NCBI RefSeq assembly: GCF_022627325.1
Contig: NZ_JAETZZ010000001.1
Coordinates: 124,001-188,000 of the forward strand
DNA: 64,000 nt
Direction: 5' to 3'
Source: Pseudomonas putida
Lineage (GTDB): Bacteria; Pseudomonadota; Gammaproteobacteria; Pseudomonadales; Pseudomonadaceae
How positions within the stretch are numbered: position 1 is the first letter of the stretch; each line of letters starts with the position of its first letter. This document shows positions 8,702 to 17,293 of the stretch, one piece after another. The notes beneath the pieces are model-generated. The model worked only from the letters and a program-made list of their open reading frames with translations. It made no database searches and was not told the origin of the DNA. The position numbers were made by a program, and so were the translations under genes.

Positions 8702-10362
8702 TTCGCCACACCAAAGCCTTGGCCGTACTGGCCTGCGGCGTTTTCGCACCCGCCGTGTGGGCAGCCGATGCCCTGACCGGCGAGGTGCAGAAACAGCCGC
8801 TGAACGTCGCAGCGATCGCCATGTTCGTGGCCTTCGTCGCCTTTACCTTGGGCATCACCTACTGGGCCTCCAAGCGTAACAAGTCGGCAGCCGACTACTA
8901 CGCTGCCGGCGGCAAGATCACCGGCTTTCAGAACGGTCTGGCGATTGCCGGCGACTACATGTCGGCAGCGTCGTTCCTGGGTATTTCCGCGCTGGTGTTC
9001 ACCTCCGGCTACGACGGCCTGATCTACTCGATCGGCTTCCTGGTCGGCTGGCCGATCATTCTGTTCCTGATCGCCGAGCGCCTGCGCAACCTGGGCAAAT
9101 ACACCTTTGCCGACGTAGCGTCCTACCGCCTGGGGCAAAAGGAAATCCGTACCCTGTCGGCCTCCGGTTCACTGGTGGTGGTGGCCTTCTACCTGATCGC
9201 GCAGATGGTCGGCGCCGGCAAGCTCATCGAGCTGCTGTTCGGCCTGGACTACCATGTCGCGGTGATCCTGGTGGGTATCCTGATGTGCCTGTACGTACTG
9301 TTCGGCGGCATGCTGGCCACCACCTGGGTACAGATCATCAAGGCCGTACTGCTGCTGTCCGGTGCCAGCTTCATGGCACTGATGGTGATGAAGCACGTGG
9401 GCTTCGACTTCAACACCCTGTTCTCCGAAGCGATCAAGGTGCACAGCAAGGGCGAGGCGATCATGAGCCCGGGCGGCCTGGTCAAGGACCCGATCTCGGC
9501 GTTCTCGCTGGGCCTGGCGCTGATGTTCGGTACTGCCGGCCTGCCGCATATCCTGATGCGCTTCTTCACCGTCAGTGACGCCAAGGAAGCCCGCAAGAGC
9601 GTGCTCTACGCCACCGGCTTCATCGGCTACTTCTACATCCTGACCTTCATCATCGGCTTTGGCGCGATCCTGCTGGTCAGCACCAACCCGGACTTCAAGG
9701 ACGCCGCCGGCGCCCTGCTGGGCGGCAACAACATGGCGGCGGTGCACCTGGCCGATGCCGTGGGTGGCAGTATCTTCCTGGGCTTCATCTCGGCGGTAGC
9801 GTTCGCCACCATCCTGGCGGTGGTTGCCGGCTTGACCCTGGCCGGTGCCTCGGCGGTGTCCCATGACCTGTACGCCAGCGTATGGCGCAAGGGCAAGGCC
9901 AACGACAAGGACGAGATCCGTGTGTCGAAGATCACCACCATCGCCCTTGGCGTGCTGGCGATCGGCCTGGGCATTCTGTTCGAGAAGCAGAACATCGCCT
10001 TCATGGTCGGCCTGGCGTTCTCCATTGCCGCCAGCTGCAACTTCCCAGTCCTGCTGCTTTCGATGTACTGGAAAAAGCTGACCACCCGCGGCGCCATGAT
10101 CGGCGGCTGGCTGGGCCTGGTGAGTGCAGTGACGCTGATGATCCTTGGCCCGACCATCTGGGTGCAGATCCTCGGCCACGAGAAGCCTATCTACCCGTAT
10201 GAGTACCCGGCGCTGTTCTCGATGCTGATTGCCTTCGTCGGTATCTGGTTCTTCTCGGTCACCGACAAGTCCAAGGCAGCTGAAAGCGAACGTGCACTGT
10301 TCTTCCCGCAGTTCGTCCGCTCGCAGACTGGCCTGGGGGCTTCGGGCGCCGTGTCGCACTGA
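8698..10362 (+). CDS. actP: Cation/acetate symporter ActP
   Basis: A sodium:solute symporter (SSF) family permease for acetate and related short carboxylates. The 554-residue length matches E. coli ActP. It has an N-terminal signal-like segment ending VWAAD, then about thirteen membrane helices. Family motifs include the DYYAAGGKI loop after the first helix and the conserved [11 protein letters not shown] segment. It follows yjcH with an ATGA overlap and ends before a strong terminator, giving a two-gene operon. In Pseudomonas this operon is induced through the CrbS-CrbR system; no binding site was identified here. Confidence 0.93.
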   Translation: MIRHTKALAVLACGVFAPAVWAADALTGEVQKQPLNVAAIAMFVAFVAFTLGITYWASKRNKSAADYYAAGGKITGFQNGLAIAGDYMSAASFLGISALVFTSGYDGLIYSIGFLVGWPIILFLIAERLRNLGKYTFADVASYRLGQKEIRTLSASGSLVVVAFYLIAQMVGAGKLIELLFGLDYHVAVILVGILMCLYVLFGGMLATTWVQIIKAVLLLSGASFMALMVMKHVGFDFNTLFSEAIKVHSKGEAIMSPGGLVKDPISAFSLGLALMFGTAGLPHILMRFFTVSDAKEARKSVLYATGFIGYFYILTFIIGFGAILLVSTNPDFKDAAGALLGGNNMAAVHLADAVGGSIFLGFISAVAFATILAVVAGLTLAGASAVSHDLYASVWRKGKANDKDEIRVSKITTIALGVLAIGLGILFEKQNIAFMVGLAFSIAASCNFPVLLLSMYWKKLTTRGAMIGGWLGLVSAVTLMILGPTIWVQILGHEKPIYPYEYPALFSMLIAFVGIWFFSVTDKSKAAESERALFFPQFVRSQTGLGASGAVSH

Positions 10363-10374
10363 TTGACGCGCAAT

Positions 10375-10418
10375 GAAAAACCGCGCTGCGGCTGATGCCG
10401 TAGCGCGGTTTTTTTTTG
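10375..10418. terminator. Strong rho-independent terminator after actP
   Basis: A 13-bp GC-rich stem (ACCGCGCTGCGGC / GCCGTAGCGCGGT, one G-T pair) has A residues before it and a run of nine T residues after it. The A/T symmetry allows use from both strands, serving actP and the convergent DUF3309 gene. Confidence 0.9.
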
Positions 10419-10433
10419 CAGCGCCTGACAGCG

Positions 10434-10586
10434 CTAGATCATCCCAAGCAACAACAACACCAGCAGTATCACCAGCACCACGCCAATGATGCCGGACGGG
10501 CCATAGCCCCAGCTGCGCGAGTGCGGGAAGACCGGTAAGCCACCAATCAACAGCAGGATGAGGATGATGATGAGGATCGTGGTCAT
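10434..10586 (-). CDS. DUF3309 family 50-residue membrane protein
   Basis: A very short gene encoding MTTILIIILILLLIGGLPV followed by PHSRSWGYGPSGIIG and a second hydrophobic stretch ending LLLLGMI. Two membrane-spanning segments around a Trp/Tyr/Gly-rich turn are characteristic of DUF3309, a family of tiny proteins common in Pseudomonas and rhizobia. AAGGACTCC precedes the ATG as a plausible ribosome site. It is a single gene transcribed towards actP. Function is unknown; relatives are often listed among stress-induced envelope proteins, which I cannot confirm here. Confidence 0.8.
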   Translation of the reverse strand: MTTILIIILILLLIGGLPVFPHSRSWGYGPSGIIGVVLVILLVLLLLGMI

Positions 10587-10791
10587 GACGGAGTCCTTGC
10601 GTGGTTAGGGGTCAAGGGCCTCGAGTAGCTGGCCTCTTGTTAATTCGGACCGGCGCCGCTTGGCAAAGATTCCATTTGCTTGGCACGACCGTAGGGGCAT
10701 GCCCACCCATTCACTACCCTGATGGACCCTCCCTGACGGCAACGCCTTGATTAGACTGGGCTCATCACCCATCAGTACAAGGCCTGCCACC

Positions 10792-11607
10792 ATGCACAAA
10801 CGCATCATGATCACTGGCGCCGGTTCCGGCCTCGGCCGCGAAATTGCCCTGCGCTGGGCGCGCGAGGGTTGGCGCCTGGCGCTGGCCGATGTCAACGAGC
10901 CAGGGCTGCGCGACACCCTTGAGCAGGTGCGGAGTGCCGGTGGCGAGGGTTTCATCCAGCGCTGCGACGTACGCGACTACAGCCAGCTGACCGCCCTGGC
11001 CCAGGCCTGCGAAGAGAAGTTCGACGGTATCGACGTGATCGTCAACAACGCCGGTGTAGCCTCGGGCGGGTTCTTCGCCGAGCTGTCGTTGGAGGATTGG
11101 GACTGGCAGATCGCGGTCAACCTGATGGGCGTGGTCAAGGGCTGCAAGGCCTTCCTGCCGCTGCTCGAGCGCAGCAAGGGGCGCATCATCAATGTGGCGT
11201 CGATGGCGGCCCTGATGCAGGGGCCGGGCATGAGCAACTACAACGTTGCCAAGGCCGGTGTGCTGGCGCTGTCGGAGAGCCTGCTGGTAGAGCTGCGCCA
11301 GCTGGAAGTGGCGGTGCACGTGGTGTGCCCGTCGTTCTTCCAGACCAACCTGCTGGACTCCTTCCGTGGCCCGAACCCGGCCATGAAGGCCCAGGTGGGC
11401 AAACTGCTGGAGGGCTCGCCGATCAGTGCAGCGGACATTGCCGACTACATCCACCAGCAGGTCGAGGCCGGTGAATTCCTGATCCTGCCCCACGAGGCCG
11501 GGCGCCAGGCCTGGCAGCTCAAGCAGCAGGCGCCGCAGCGGCTGTATGACGAGATGGCAGAGATGGCGGTGAAGATGCGTAGCAAAGCCCAGGCGCGCGG
11601 ATTGTAG
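10792..11607 (+). CDS. SDR family oxidoreductase
   Basis: A classical short-chain dehydrogenase/reductase of 271 residues. The nucleotide-binding motif TGAGSGLG is at residues 7-14, NNAG is near residue 85, and the catalytic Ser and YNVAK follow at about 133 and 146-150. The first Asp after beta-strand 2 (ADVNEP) suggests NAD rather than NADP preference. The substrate cannot be told from sequence. The C-terminal 30 residues are Gln/Arg-rich. It lies alone between the DUF3309 gene and rsmI; the longer frame from 10747 lacks a ribosome site. Confidence 0.85.
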   Translation: MHKRIMITGAGSGLGREIALRWAREGWRLALADVNEPGLRDTLEQVRSAGGEGFIQRCDVRDYSQLTALAQACEEKFDGIDVIVNNAGVASGGFFAELSLEDWDWQIAVNLMGVVKGCKAFLPLLERSKGRIINVASMAALMQGPGMSNYNVAKAGVLALSESLLVELRQLEVAVHVVCPSFFQTNLLDSFRGPNPAMKAQVGKLLEGSPISAADIADYIHQQVEAGEFLILPHEAGRQAWQLKQQAPQRLYDEMAEMAVKMRSKAQARGL

Positions 11608-11727
11608 TACCGTCTGTAGGGCGAATTACCAGCCAGTGTAGGCTTGCTCTGAATTGCTCCCGGGGCGTTGAGTCAGCGGATTTCCCCATGCAATCTCCGG
11701 TTTTTCCTGTTGCCGGAGGGCCGGAAC

Positions 11728-11916
11728 ATGTTGGTCATTGGACGTGAAGTCGGCGAAGTCATCAACATTGGTGACGACATTCAGATCAAGGTGGTGGAAA
11801 CACGCAATGGCATGGTGCGTTTTGGCGTGAGCGCGCCGCGTGAAGTGTCTGTGCACCGGGCAGAGGTGTACAAGCGGATAAAGGCGGGGGAGAAGCGCAA
11901 GGGCAAATCGGCTTGA
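11728..11916 (+). CDS. rsmI: CsrA/RsmA family post-transcriptional regulator, RsmI type
   Basis: A 62-residue RNA-binding regulator that binds GGA motifs in mRNA leaders. The five-strand CsrA fold is evident, and the key RNA-contact residue R44 is kept in SVHRAEVYKRI. The N-terminus MLVIGREVGEVINIGDD differs from the canonical MLILTRK of RsmA and RsmE and matches the third paralogue, RsmI, which in P. putida KT2440 lies in this same neighbourhood (PP_1746, from memory). GGAGGG stands ten bases before the ATG. It is monocistronic, ending in a long hairpin shared with yheU. Confidence 0.85.
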   Translation: MLVIGREVGEVINIGDDIQIKVVETRNGMVRFGVSAPREVSVHRAEVYKRIKAGEKRKGKSA

Positions 11917-11926
11917 TGTCGACGTT

Positions 11927-11965
11927 ACCCACCGCTTCGCGGGCGAGTGCCGCGAAGCGGTGGGT
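11927..11965. terminator. Bidirectional hairpin between rsmI and yheU
   Basis: A perfect 16-bp inverted repeat (ACCCACCGCTTCGCGG and its complement) flanks a 7-base loop. It starts ten bases after the rsmI stop and ends five bases before the end of the convergent yheU gene. T tracts are absent, but the length and location fit a shared terminator. Confidence 0.65.
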
Positions 11966-11970
11966 ATCGA

Positions 11971-12198
11971 TCAGTCGAGCAGTTCGCGCGGCACATCGTG
12001 CTTGGCCAGCAGTTGGCACTGCTGGCTTTCCGGGTCGAACAGGATGAACGCCTGGCCCTTGGCCAGCGCCTGGCGCACCCGCAGCACACGGGTTTCCAGT
12101 GGCGTGTCGTCGCCATTGTCGGTACCGTCGCGGGTGACGAAGTCCTCGATCAGGCGCGTCAGGGTTTCGGCTTGCAGGTGTTCGTAGGGGATCAGCAT
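11971..12198 (-). CDS. yheU: YheU family small protein (UPF0270)
   Basis: A 75-residue protein beginning MLIPYEHLQAETLTRLIEDFV, with the family block GTDNGDDTPLETRVLRVRQAL and the ending LLAKHDVPRELL. This matches UPF0270/YheU, a small conserved gammaproteobacterial family of unknown function. The ATG at 12198 gives the conserved family start. It is in line with the NAGGN peptidase gene 61 bases upstream and may share its transcript. Confidence 0.85.
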   Translation of the reverse strand: MLIPYEHLQAETLTRLIEDFVTRDGTDNGDDTPLETRVLRVRQALAKGQAFILFDPESQQCQLLAKHDVPRELLD

Positions 12199-12259
12199 GG
12201 GCGGCAATCAGCTTGGTAACGGAATGCGCCCATGCTACGCCAAACCGGGCCGCTGCGGC

Positions 12260-13444
12260 TCACTCCTTGTTCCCCACCAGGCTGTCGACTGCAGGCACCC
12301 GCGTGTCGCTCTCCATCTGCGCATCGTGCTCCAGCTGGTGGCTGAAGCGCTCCAGGGACGCATTGGTCGGGTTGGAATCGCTTGCGAACACCGGTGGGCT
12401 GAGCAGGTAGCCCGACAACAGGCGGCTGAGCGCGGCCAGGCTGTCGATATGGGTGCGCTCGTAACCGTGGGTGGCATCGCAACCGAACGCCACCAGCGCG
12501 GTGCGGATATCGTGCCCGGCGGTGACCGCCGAATGGGCATCGCTGAAGTAATAGCGGAACACGTCACGGCGCACCGGCACATCCTGGTCGCCGGCCAGTT
12601 TCAGCAGGTGGCGTGACAGGTGGTAATCGTAGGGCCCCGACGAGTCTTGCATGGCCACACTGACCGCGTGCTCGCTCGATGCCTGGCCGGGTGCTACCGG
12701 GGCGATGTCGATGCCAACGAACTCGCTGACGTCCCAGGGCAGGGCAGCGGCAGAGCCTGAGCCGGTTTCTTCGGTGATGGTGAACAGCGGGTGACAGTCG
12801 ATCATCGGCTGACGGCCACTTTCCACCACTGCCTTGAGGGCAGCCAGCAGCGCTGCCACGCCGGCTTTGTCGTCCAGATGGCGGGCACTGATATGGCCGC
12901 TCTCGGTGAACTCCGGCAGCGGGTCGAATGCCACGAAGTCGCCGATGGCAATCCCCAAGGACTCGCAGTCGGCGCGGGTGGCGCAGTAGGCGTCCAGGCG
13001 CACTTCGACATGTTCCCAGCTGACGGGCATCTGGTCGATGGCGGTATTGAAGGCGTGCCCGCTGGCCATCAGCGGCAATACGCTGCCGCGGAACACGCCG
13101 GTGTCGGTGAAGACGCTGACCCGGCTGCCCTCGGCGAAGCGGCTCGACCAGCACCCCACCGGGGCCAGGGCCAGGCGGCCGTTGTCCTGCAGCTGGCGCA
13201 CGCTGGCGCCGATGGTGTCGAGGTGGGCCGAGACGGCGCGGTCCGGGGAGCTTTGCCGGCCTTTGAGGGTGGCGCGGATGGTGCCGCGGCGAGTCAGTTC
13301 GAAGGGAATGCCCAGTTCGTCCAGGCGTTCGGCGACATAGCGCACGATGGTGTCGGTGAAGCCGGTCGGGCTGGGGATGGCGAGCATCTCCAGCAAGACG
13401 CGCTTGAGGTAGTCAAGGTCCGGCTCGGGGTATCGTTCAGACAT
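12260..13444 (-). CDS. NAGGN-associated M42 family metallopeptidase
   Basis: A 394-residue di-zinc aminopeptidase-type hydrolase. The metal-binding signatures are visible: AHLDTIG near residue 74, LDDKAG near 190 and the EETGSG catalytic pair near 224. This subfamily occurs almost only beside the genes for the osmolyte N-acetylglutaminylglutamine amide, so it may turn over that dipeptide or free its building blocks. Direct activity has not been shown as far as I know. It is the last gene of the three-gene cluster, separated from the synthetase by 144 bases carrying an inverted REP pair. Confidence 0.88.
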   Translation of the reverse strand: MSERYPEPDLDYLKRVLLEMLAIPSPTGFTDTIVRYVAERLDELGIPFELTRRGTIRATLKGRQSSPDRAVSAHLDTIGASVRQLQDNGRLALAPVGCWSSRFAEGSRVSVFTDTGVFRGSVLPLMASGHAFNTAIDQMPVSWEHVEVRLDAYCATRADCESLGIAIGDFVAFDPLPEFTESGHISARHLDDKAGVAALLAALKAVVESGRQPMIDCHPLFTITEETGSGSAAALPWDVSEFVGIDIAPVAPGQASSEHAVSVAMQDSSGPYDYHLSRHLLKLAGDQDVPVRRDVFRYYFSDAHSAVTAGHDIRTALVAFGCDATHGYERTHIDSLAALSRLLSGYLLSPPVFASDSNPTNASLERFSHQLEHDAQMESDTRVPAVDSLVGNKE

Positions 13445-13477
13445 GGGTACTCCTCAGGTATTGCTTTGCTCTTGCAG

Positions 13478-13579
13478 GCCCTCTCGCCGGCAAGCCGGCG
13501 CCCACAGGTAGGGGGTAATGCACAGGTTCAGGAAGCTGCGCGAGAGACCAGTGGGAGCCGGCTTGCCGGCGAAAGGGCC
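13478..13579. repeat. Inverted pair of REP elements (REPIN-like)
   Basis: Two copies of the GCCGGCTTGCCGGC core face each other: a minus-oriented copy at 13478-13509 (TCGCCGGCAAGCCGGC) and a plus-oriented copy at 13551-13579 (GTGGGAGCCGGCTTGCCGGC). About 40 bases separate them. The pair lies inside the NAGGN cluster between the synthetase and the peptidase. Confidence 0.75.
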
Positions 13580-13588
13580 GTCATTGAT

Positions 13589-15334
13589 TCACGCCAACGC
13601 CCGGCTGTGCGGGAACAGCAGGTCGACAAAGCGCTCTGCAGTTGGCTGCGGCTCATGGTTGGCCAAGCCGGCGCGCTCGTTGGCCTCGATGATCACGTAG
13701 TCCGGCTGTTCGGCATCACGCACCATCAGGTCCAGGCCCACCACTGGAATCTCCAGCGCCCGCGCAGCGCGCACGGCGGCATCGGCCAGCACCGGGTGCA
13801 GGCGCTCGGTAACGTCCTCCAGGGTGCCGCCGGTGTGCAGGTTGGCGGTGCGGCGCACAGCCAGGCGCTGGCCTGCGGGCAGTACGCTGGTGTAGTCGAA
13901 ACCGGCGTCACGCAAGGTGCGCTCAGTCTCGTCGTCCAGCGGAATGCGGCTTTCACCACCGGTAGCGGCCTGACGGCGGCGGCTTTGGGCTTCGATCAAC
14001 TGATGGATGCTGTGCTTGCCGTCACCGACCACCTGGGCCGGATGCCGAACTGCCGCTGCAACCACTTCGAAACCGATCACCACGATGCGCAGGTCATGCC
14101 CCGGATGGAAGCTCTCCAGCAGCACGCGGCTGTCGAAGCGGCGAGCGTGTTCGATGGCCTGGCTGACTTCCTCGTAGGTCGTCAGGTTCACCGCCACCCC
14201 TTGGCCCTGCTCACCATCGACCGGTTTGACCACCACCGCGCCGTGCTCTTCGAGAAATGCCAGGTTTTCGTCGGCGTTACCGGCCAGTTGCTGCACCGGC
14301 ACCAGCAGGCCTGCGTTGTGCAAGGCTTGCTGGGTCAAGCGCTTGTCCTGGCAGAGGGTCATGCTGACCGCACTGGTCAGGTCGCTGAGCGACTCGCGGC
14401 AACGCACGCGGCGCCCGCCGAGGCTAAGGGTGAACAGCCCGCCTGCGGCGTCGTCCACCTGCACCTCGATGCCACGGCGGTAGGCCTCATCGACGATGAT
14501 CCGTGCATACGGGTTCAACCCCGCCTCAGGGCCGGGGCCAAGAAACAATTGCTGGTTGATGCCGTTCTTGCGCTTGACGGCGAAGGTCGGCAGGTTGCGG
14601 AAACCGAGCTTCTCATACAGCCGCTTGGCCTGACGGTTGTCGTGCAGCACCGACAAGTCCAGGTAGGCCAGGCCGCGGCTCATGAAGTGCTCGACCAGGT
14701 GGCGCACCAGCACCTCACCCACGCCAGGGCGGGTGCAATGCGGGTCCACGGCCAGGCACCACAGGCTGCTGCCGTGCTCGGGGTCATCGAACGCCTTGCT
14801 GTGGTTCAGGCCCATGACGCTGCCGATCACCGCGCCGCTGTCTTCATCCTCGGCCAGCCAGTACACCGGCCCGCCCTGGTGGCGCGGCGTCAGCAGTTCC
14901 GGCTGCACCGGCAGCATGCCGCGAGCCTGGTACAGGGTGTTGATCGCCTGCCAGTCACTGCTGCTTTGTGCGCGGCGGATACGGAAACCGCGAAACACGC
15001 GTTGCGCCTGGCGGTAGTCGGTGAACCACAGCCGCAGCGTGTCGGACGGGTCCAGAAACAGCTGCTGCGGTGCCTGCGCCAGCAGCTGTTGAGGGGCCGC
15101 CACATACAGCGCGATGTCACGTTCGCCGGGGCGTTCCTGCTGCAGTGCCTCGGCCAGGCTGGCCGGGTCGGGGTAGGTGTGACCTATCAGCAGCCGGCCC
15201 CAGCCGCAATGCAGCGCACGCGGCTGGTCGTGGGGTTCGCTGCCATCGCCGGCCAGGCGCGCCTGCAGGCGCTCGTAAGACGGCGTCTGGCCACGCAACA
15301 GGCGCTGACCGTAGGCAGTTTCATGGGCTTTCAT
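13589..15334 (-). CDS. ngg: N-acetylglutaminylglutamine synthetase (GNAT + ATP-grasp fusion)
   Basis: Makes the dipeptide N-acetylglutaminylglutamine, precursor of the osmolyte NAGGN. The 581 residues contain a GNAT acetyltransferase domain (about 100-260, with the acetyl-CoA loop CTRPGVGEVLVRHLV) and a C-terminal ATP-grasp ligase domain (about 310-575, with VVKPVDGEQGQGV and VVGLDLMVRD). One polypeptide thus can acetylate and ligate. It starts three bases after the stop of the amidotransferase gene, so the two are one operon. Expression in Pseudomonas rises with osmotic stress; no promoter motif was found here. Confidence 0.9.
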   Translation of the reverse strand: MKAHETAYGQRLLRGQTPSYERLQARLAGDGSEPHDQPRALHCGWGRLLIGHTYPDPASLAEALQQERPGERDIALYVAAPQQLLAQAPQQLFLDPSDTLRLWFTDYRQAQRVFRGFRIRRAQSSSDWQAINTLYQARGMLPVQPELLTPRHQGGPVYWLAEDEDSGAVIGSVMGLNHSKAFDDPEHGSSLWCLAVDPHCTRPGVGEVLVRHLVEHFMSRGLAYLDLSVLHDNRQAKRLYEKLGFRNLPTFAVKRKNGINQQLFLGPGPEAGLNPYARIIVDEAYRRGIEVQVDDAAGGLFTLSLGGRRVRCRESLSDLTSAVSMTLCQDKRLTQQALHNAGLLVPVQQLAGNADENLAFLEEHGAVVVKPVDGEQGQGVAVNLTTYEEVSQAIEHARRFDSRVLLESFHPGHDLRIVVIGFEVVAAAVRHPAQVVGDGKHSIHQLIEAQSRRRQAATGGESRIPLDDETERTLRDAGFDYTSVLPAGQRLAVRRTANLHTGGTLEDVTERLHPVLADAAVRAARALEIPVVGLDLMVRDAEQPDYVIIEANERAGLANHEPQPTAERFVDLLFPHSRALA

Positions 15335-15337
15335 CGG

Positions 15338-17125
15338 TCAGATTCCTTGTTCGCTGAGCCACAGGTTCAGCGCCGCCAGCTGCCACAGCTTGGAGCCGCG
15401 CAGCGGGGTAAGTTGGCCATGCGGGTTGCTTAGCAGGCGGTCGATCATGGTCGGGTTGAACAGCCCGCGGTCCTGGCTGGGGTCGGTGAGCAGCTCGCGT
15501 ACCCAGTCCAGGGTGGCGCCTTGCAGGTGCTTGAGGCCGGGTACCGGGAAGTAGCCTTTCTTGCGGTCGATCACCTCATGGGGGATCACCCGGCGTGCGG
15601 CTTGCTTGAGCACATGCTTGCCGCCATCGGGCAGTTTGAAGCGCGCCGGGATACGTGCCGACAACTCGACCAGGCGGTAATCCAGGAACGGTGTACGGGC
15701 TTCCAGGCCCCAGGCCATGGTCATGTTGTCGACCCGCTTGACCGGGTCGTCGACCAGCATCACCGTGCTGTCCAGGCGCAGCGCCTTGTCCACCGCGTCG
15801 GGCGCGCCCGGGCGGGCGAAGTGTTCACGCACGAAGTCGCCGGCAACATCGGTCTCCAGCAGCCAAGGGGCTTGCACGGTGTCGCGGTACTCGGCATGGC
15901 TGCGGTCGAAGAACGCATCGCGGTAGGCGCCAAAGGCGTCATCGGCGCCGTCCACCTGCGGGTACCAATGGTAGCCGGCGAACAGCTCGTCGGCACCCTG
16001 GCCGCTCTGCACGCCCTTGCAATGCTTGGCCACCTCGCGTGACAGCAGGTAGAAGGCGATGCAGTCGTGGCTGACCATCGGCTCGCTCATGGCGCGGAAC
16101 GCGGCCGGCAATTGCTCGATGATTTCGCTTTCGGCGATGCGCAGCTTGTGGTGGCGGGTGCCGTAGTGCTTGGCGATCAGGTCGGAGTACTGGAACTCGT
16201 CACCGCGCTCGCCGCCGGCATCTTCGAAGCCGATGGAGAAGGTCGACAGGTCATCTACGCCCACTTCCCGCAGCAAGCCGACCAACAGGCTGGAGTCGAC
16301 GCCGCCGGACAGCAGTACACCCACGTCTACCGCGGCGCGCTGGCGGATGCCGACGGCATCACGGGTGGCATCGAGCACACGGGTGGTCCAGCCTTCCAGG
16401 TCCAGGTCGCGCTCGTCCGGGTTGGGGCCGTAGTGCAGCTGCCACCAGGTCTGGCGCTCGACTTCACCGTGGCGGTCGATGCGCATCCAGGTGCCGGGTT
16501 CGAGCTTTTGCACATTGGCCAGCAAGGTGCGTGGCGCCGGCACCACCGCGTGGAAGTTGAGGTAGTGGTTGAGCGCTACCGGGTCGATCATCGGATCGAT
16601 GTCGCCACCTTTGAGCAGCGCTGGCAGGGTCGAGGCAAAGCGCAGGCGTTCGCCGTTGCGCGACAGGTACAAAGGCTTGACGCCCAGGCGGTCACGGGCC
16701 AGGAACAGGCGCTGGTTGTCGCGCTCCCAGATGGCCAGGGCGAACATGCCGTTGAGCTTGGGCAACAGGGCCGCGCCCCAGGCGTGGTAGCCCTTGAGCA
16801 GCACCTCGGTATCGCCGTCGGACCAGAAGGTGTAGCCCAGGTCCTGTAGCTCTTGGCGTAGTTCGGGGAAGTTGTAGATGGCCCCGTTGAAGGCCAGAGA
16901 CAGGCCCAGGGTGTTGTCAACCATGGGCTGAGCCGAGCCGTCGGACAGGTCCATGATTTTCAGCCGGCGATGGCCAAGGGCGATCGGGCCCAGGCTATGG
17001 AAGCCCCAGGCGTCGGGGCCACGGGGCGCCAGGTGATGGGTCATGCGCTCTACCGCGGCGAGGTCCGCCGGGCGAGGGGCTTGGTCGATGGGGGTGAAAC
17101 GCAACTCTCCTGCTAATCCGCACAT
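15338..17125 (-). CDS. asnO: N-acetylglutaminylglutamine amidotransferase (asparagine synthetase-like)
   Basis: An AsnB-family enzyme, 595 residues, which amidates the C-terminal carboxylate in NAGGN synthesis. The class II glutaminase nucleophile is Cys2 (MCGLAGEL), and the N-terminal glutaminase domain runs to about 220. The synthetase domain carries the ATP pyrophosphatase loop SGGVDSSL near 267 and SGQGADELFAGY near 375. As the first gene of the cluster, its context (ATP-grasp synthetase, M42 peptidase) separates it from ordinary asparagine synthetase. On the minus strand a TATAAC hexamer lies at 17224-17229, about 100 bases before the start, as a weak candidate -10 element. Confidence 0.9.
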   Translation of the reverse strand: MCGLAGELRFTPIDQAPRPADLAAVERMTHHLAPRGPDAWGFHSLGPIALGHRRLKIMDLSDGSAQPMVDNTLGLSLAFNGAIYNFPELRQELQDLGYTFWSDGDTEVLLKGYHAWGAALLPKLNGMFALAIWERDNQRLFLARDRLGVKPLYLSRNGERLRFASTLPALLKGGDIDPMIDPVALNHYLNFHAVVPAPRTLLANVQKLEPGTWMRIDRHGEVERQTWWQLHYGPNPDERDLDLEGWTTRVLDATRDAVGIRQRAAVDVGVLLSGGVDSSLLVGLLREVGVDDLSTFSIGFEDAGGERGDEFQYSDLIAKHYGTRHHKLRIAESEIIEQLPAAFRAMSEPMVSHDCIAFYLLSREVAKHCKGVQSGQGADELFAGYHWYPQVDGADDAFGAYRDAFFDRSHAEYRDTVQAPWLLETDVAGDFVREHFARPGAPDAVDKALRLDSTVMLVDDPVKRVDNMTMAWGLEARTPFLDYRLVELSARIPARFKLPDGGKHVLKQAARRVIPHEVIDRKKGYFPVPGLKHLQGATLDWVRELLTDPSQDRGLFNPTMIDRLLSNPHGQLTPLRGSKLWQLAALNLWLSEQGI

Positions 17126-17249
17126 AGGTCCTTACCGGTTTTTCCGTTGGGGAATCAGCGCCCCAGTTTAGGGCACCTGTAAGGAACTGACCTGGGGGAT
17201 TTGTGAGAGTTTTAGATCGATCTGTTATAAGTAGTGCCCTGTGTTACGG

Positions 17250-17291
17250 CCAATCGCCAGCAAGCCGGCGATTGGGCTGCACAGCAGCCCC
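17250..17291. repeat. Degenerate REP element
   Basis: The sequence CAATCGCCAGCAAGCCGGCGATTG is a variant of the REP core in minus orientation, followed by the GGGCTGCACAGCAGCCCC tail that also follows other copies in this window. It fills the space between the divergent asnO promoter region and the end of mnmC. Confidence 0.55.
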
Positions 17292-17293
17292 AT

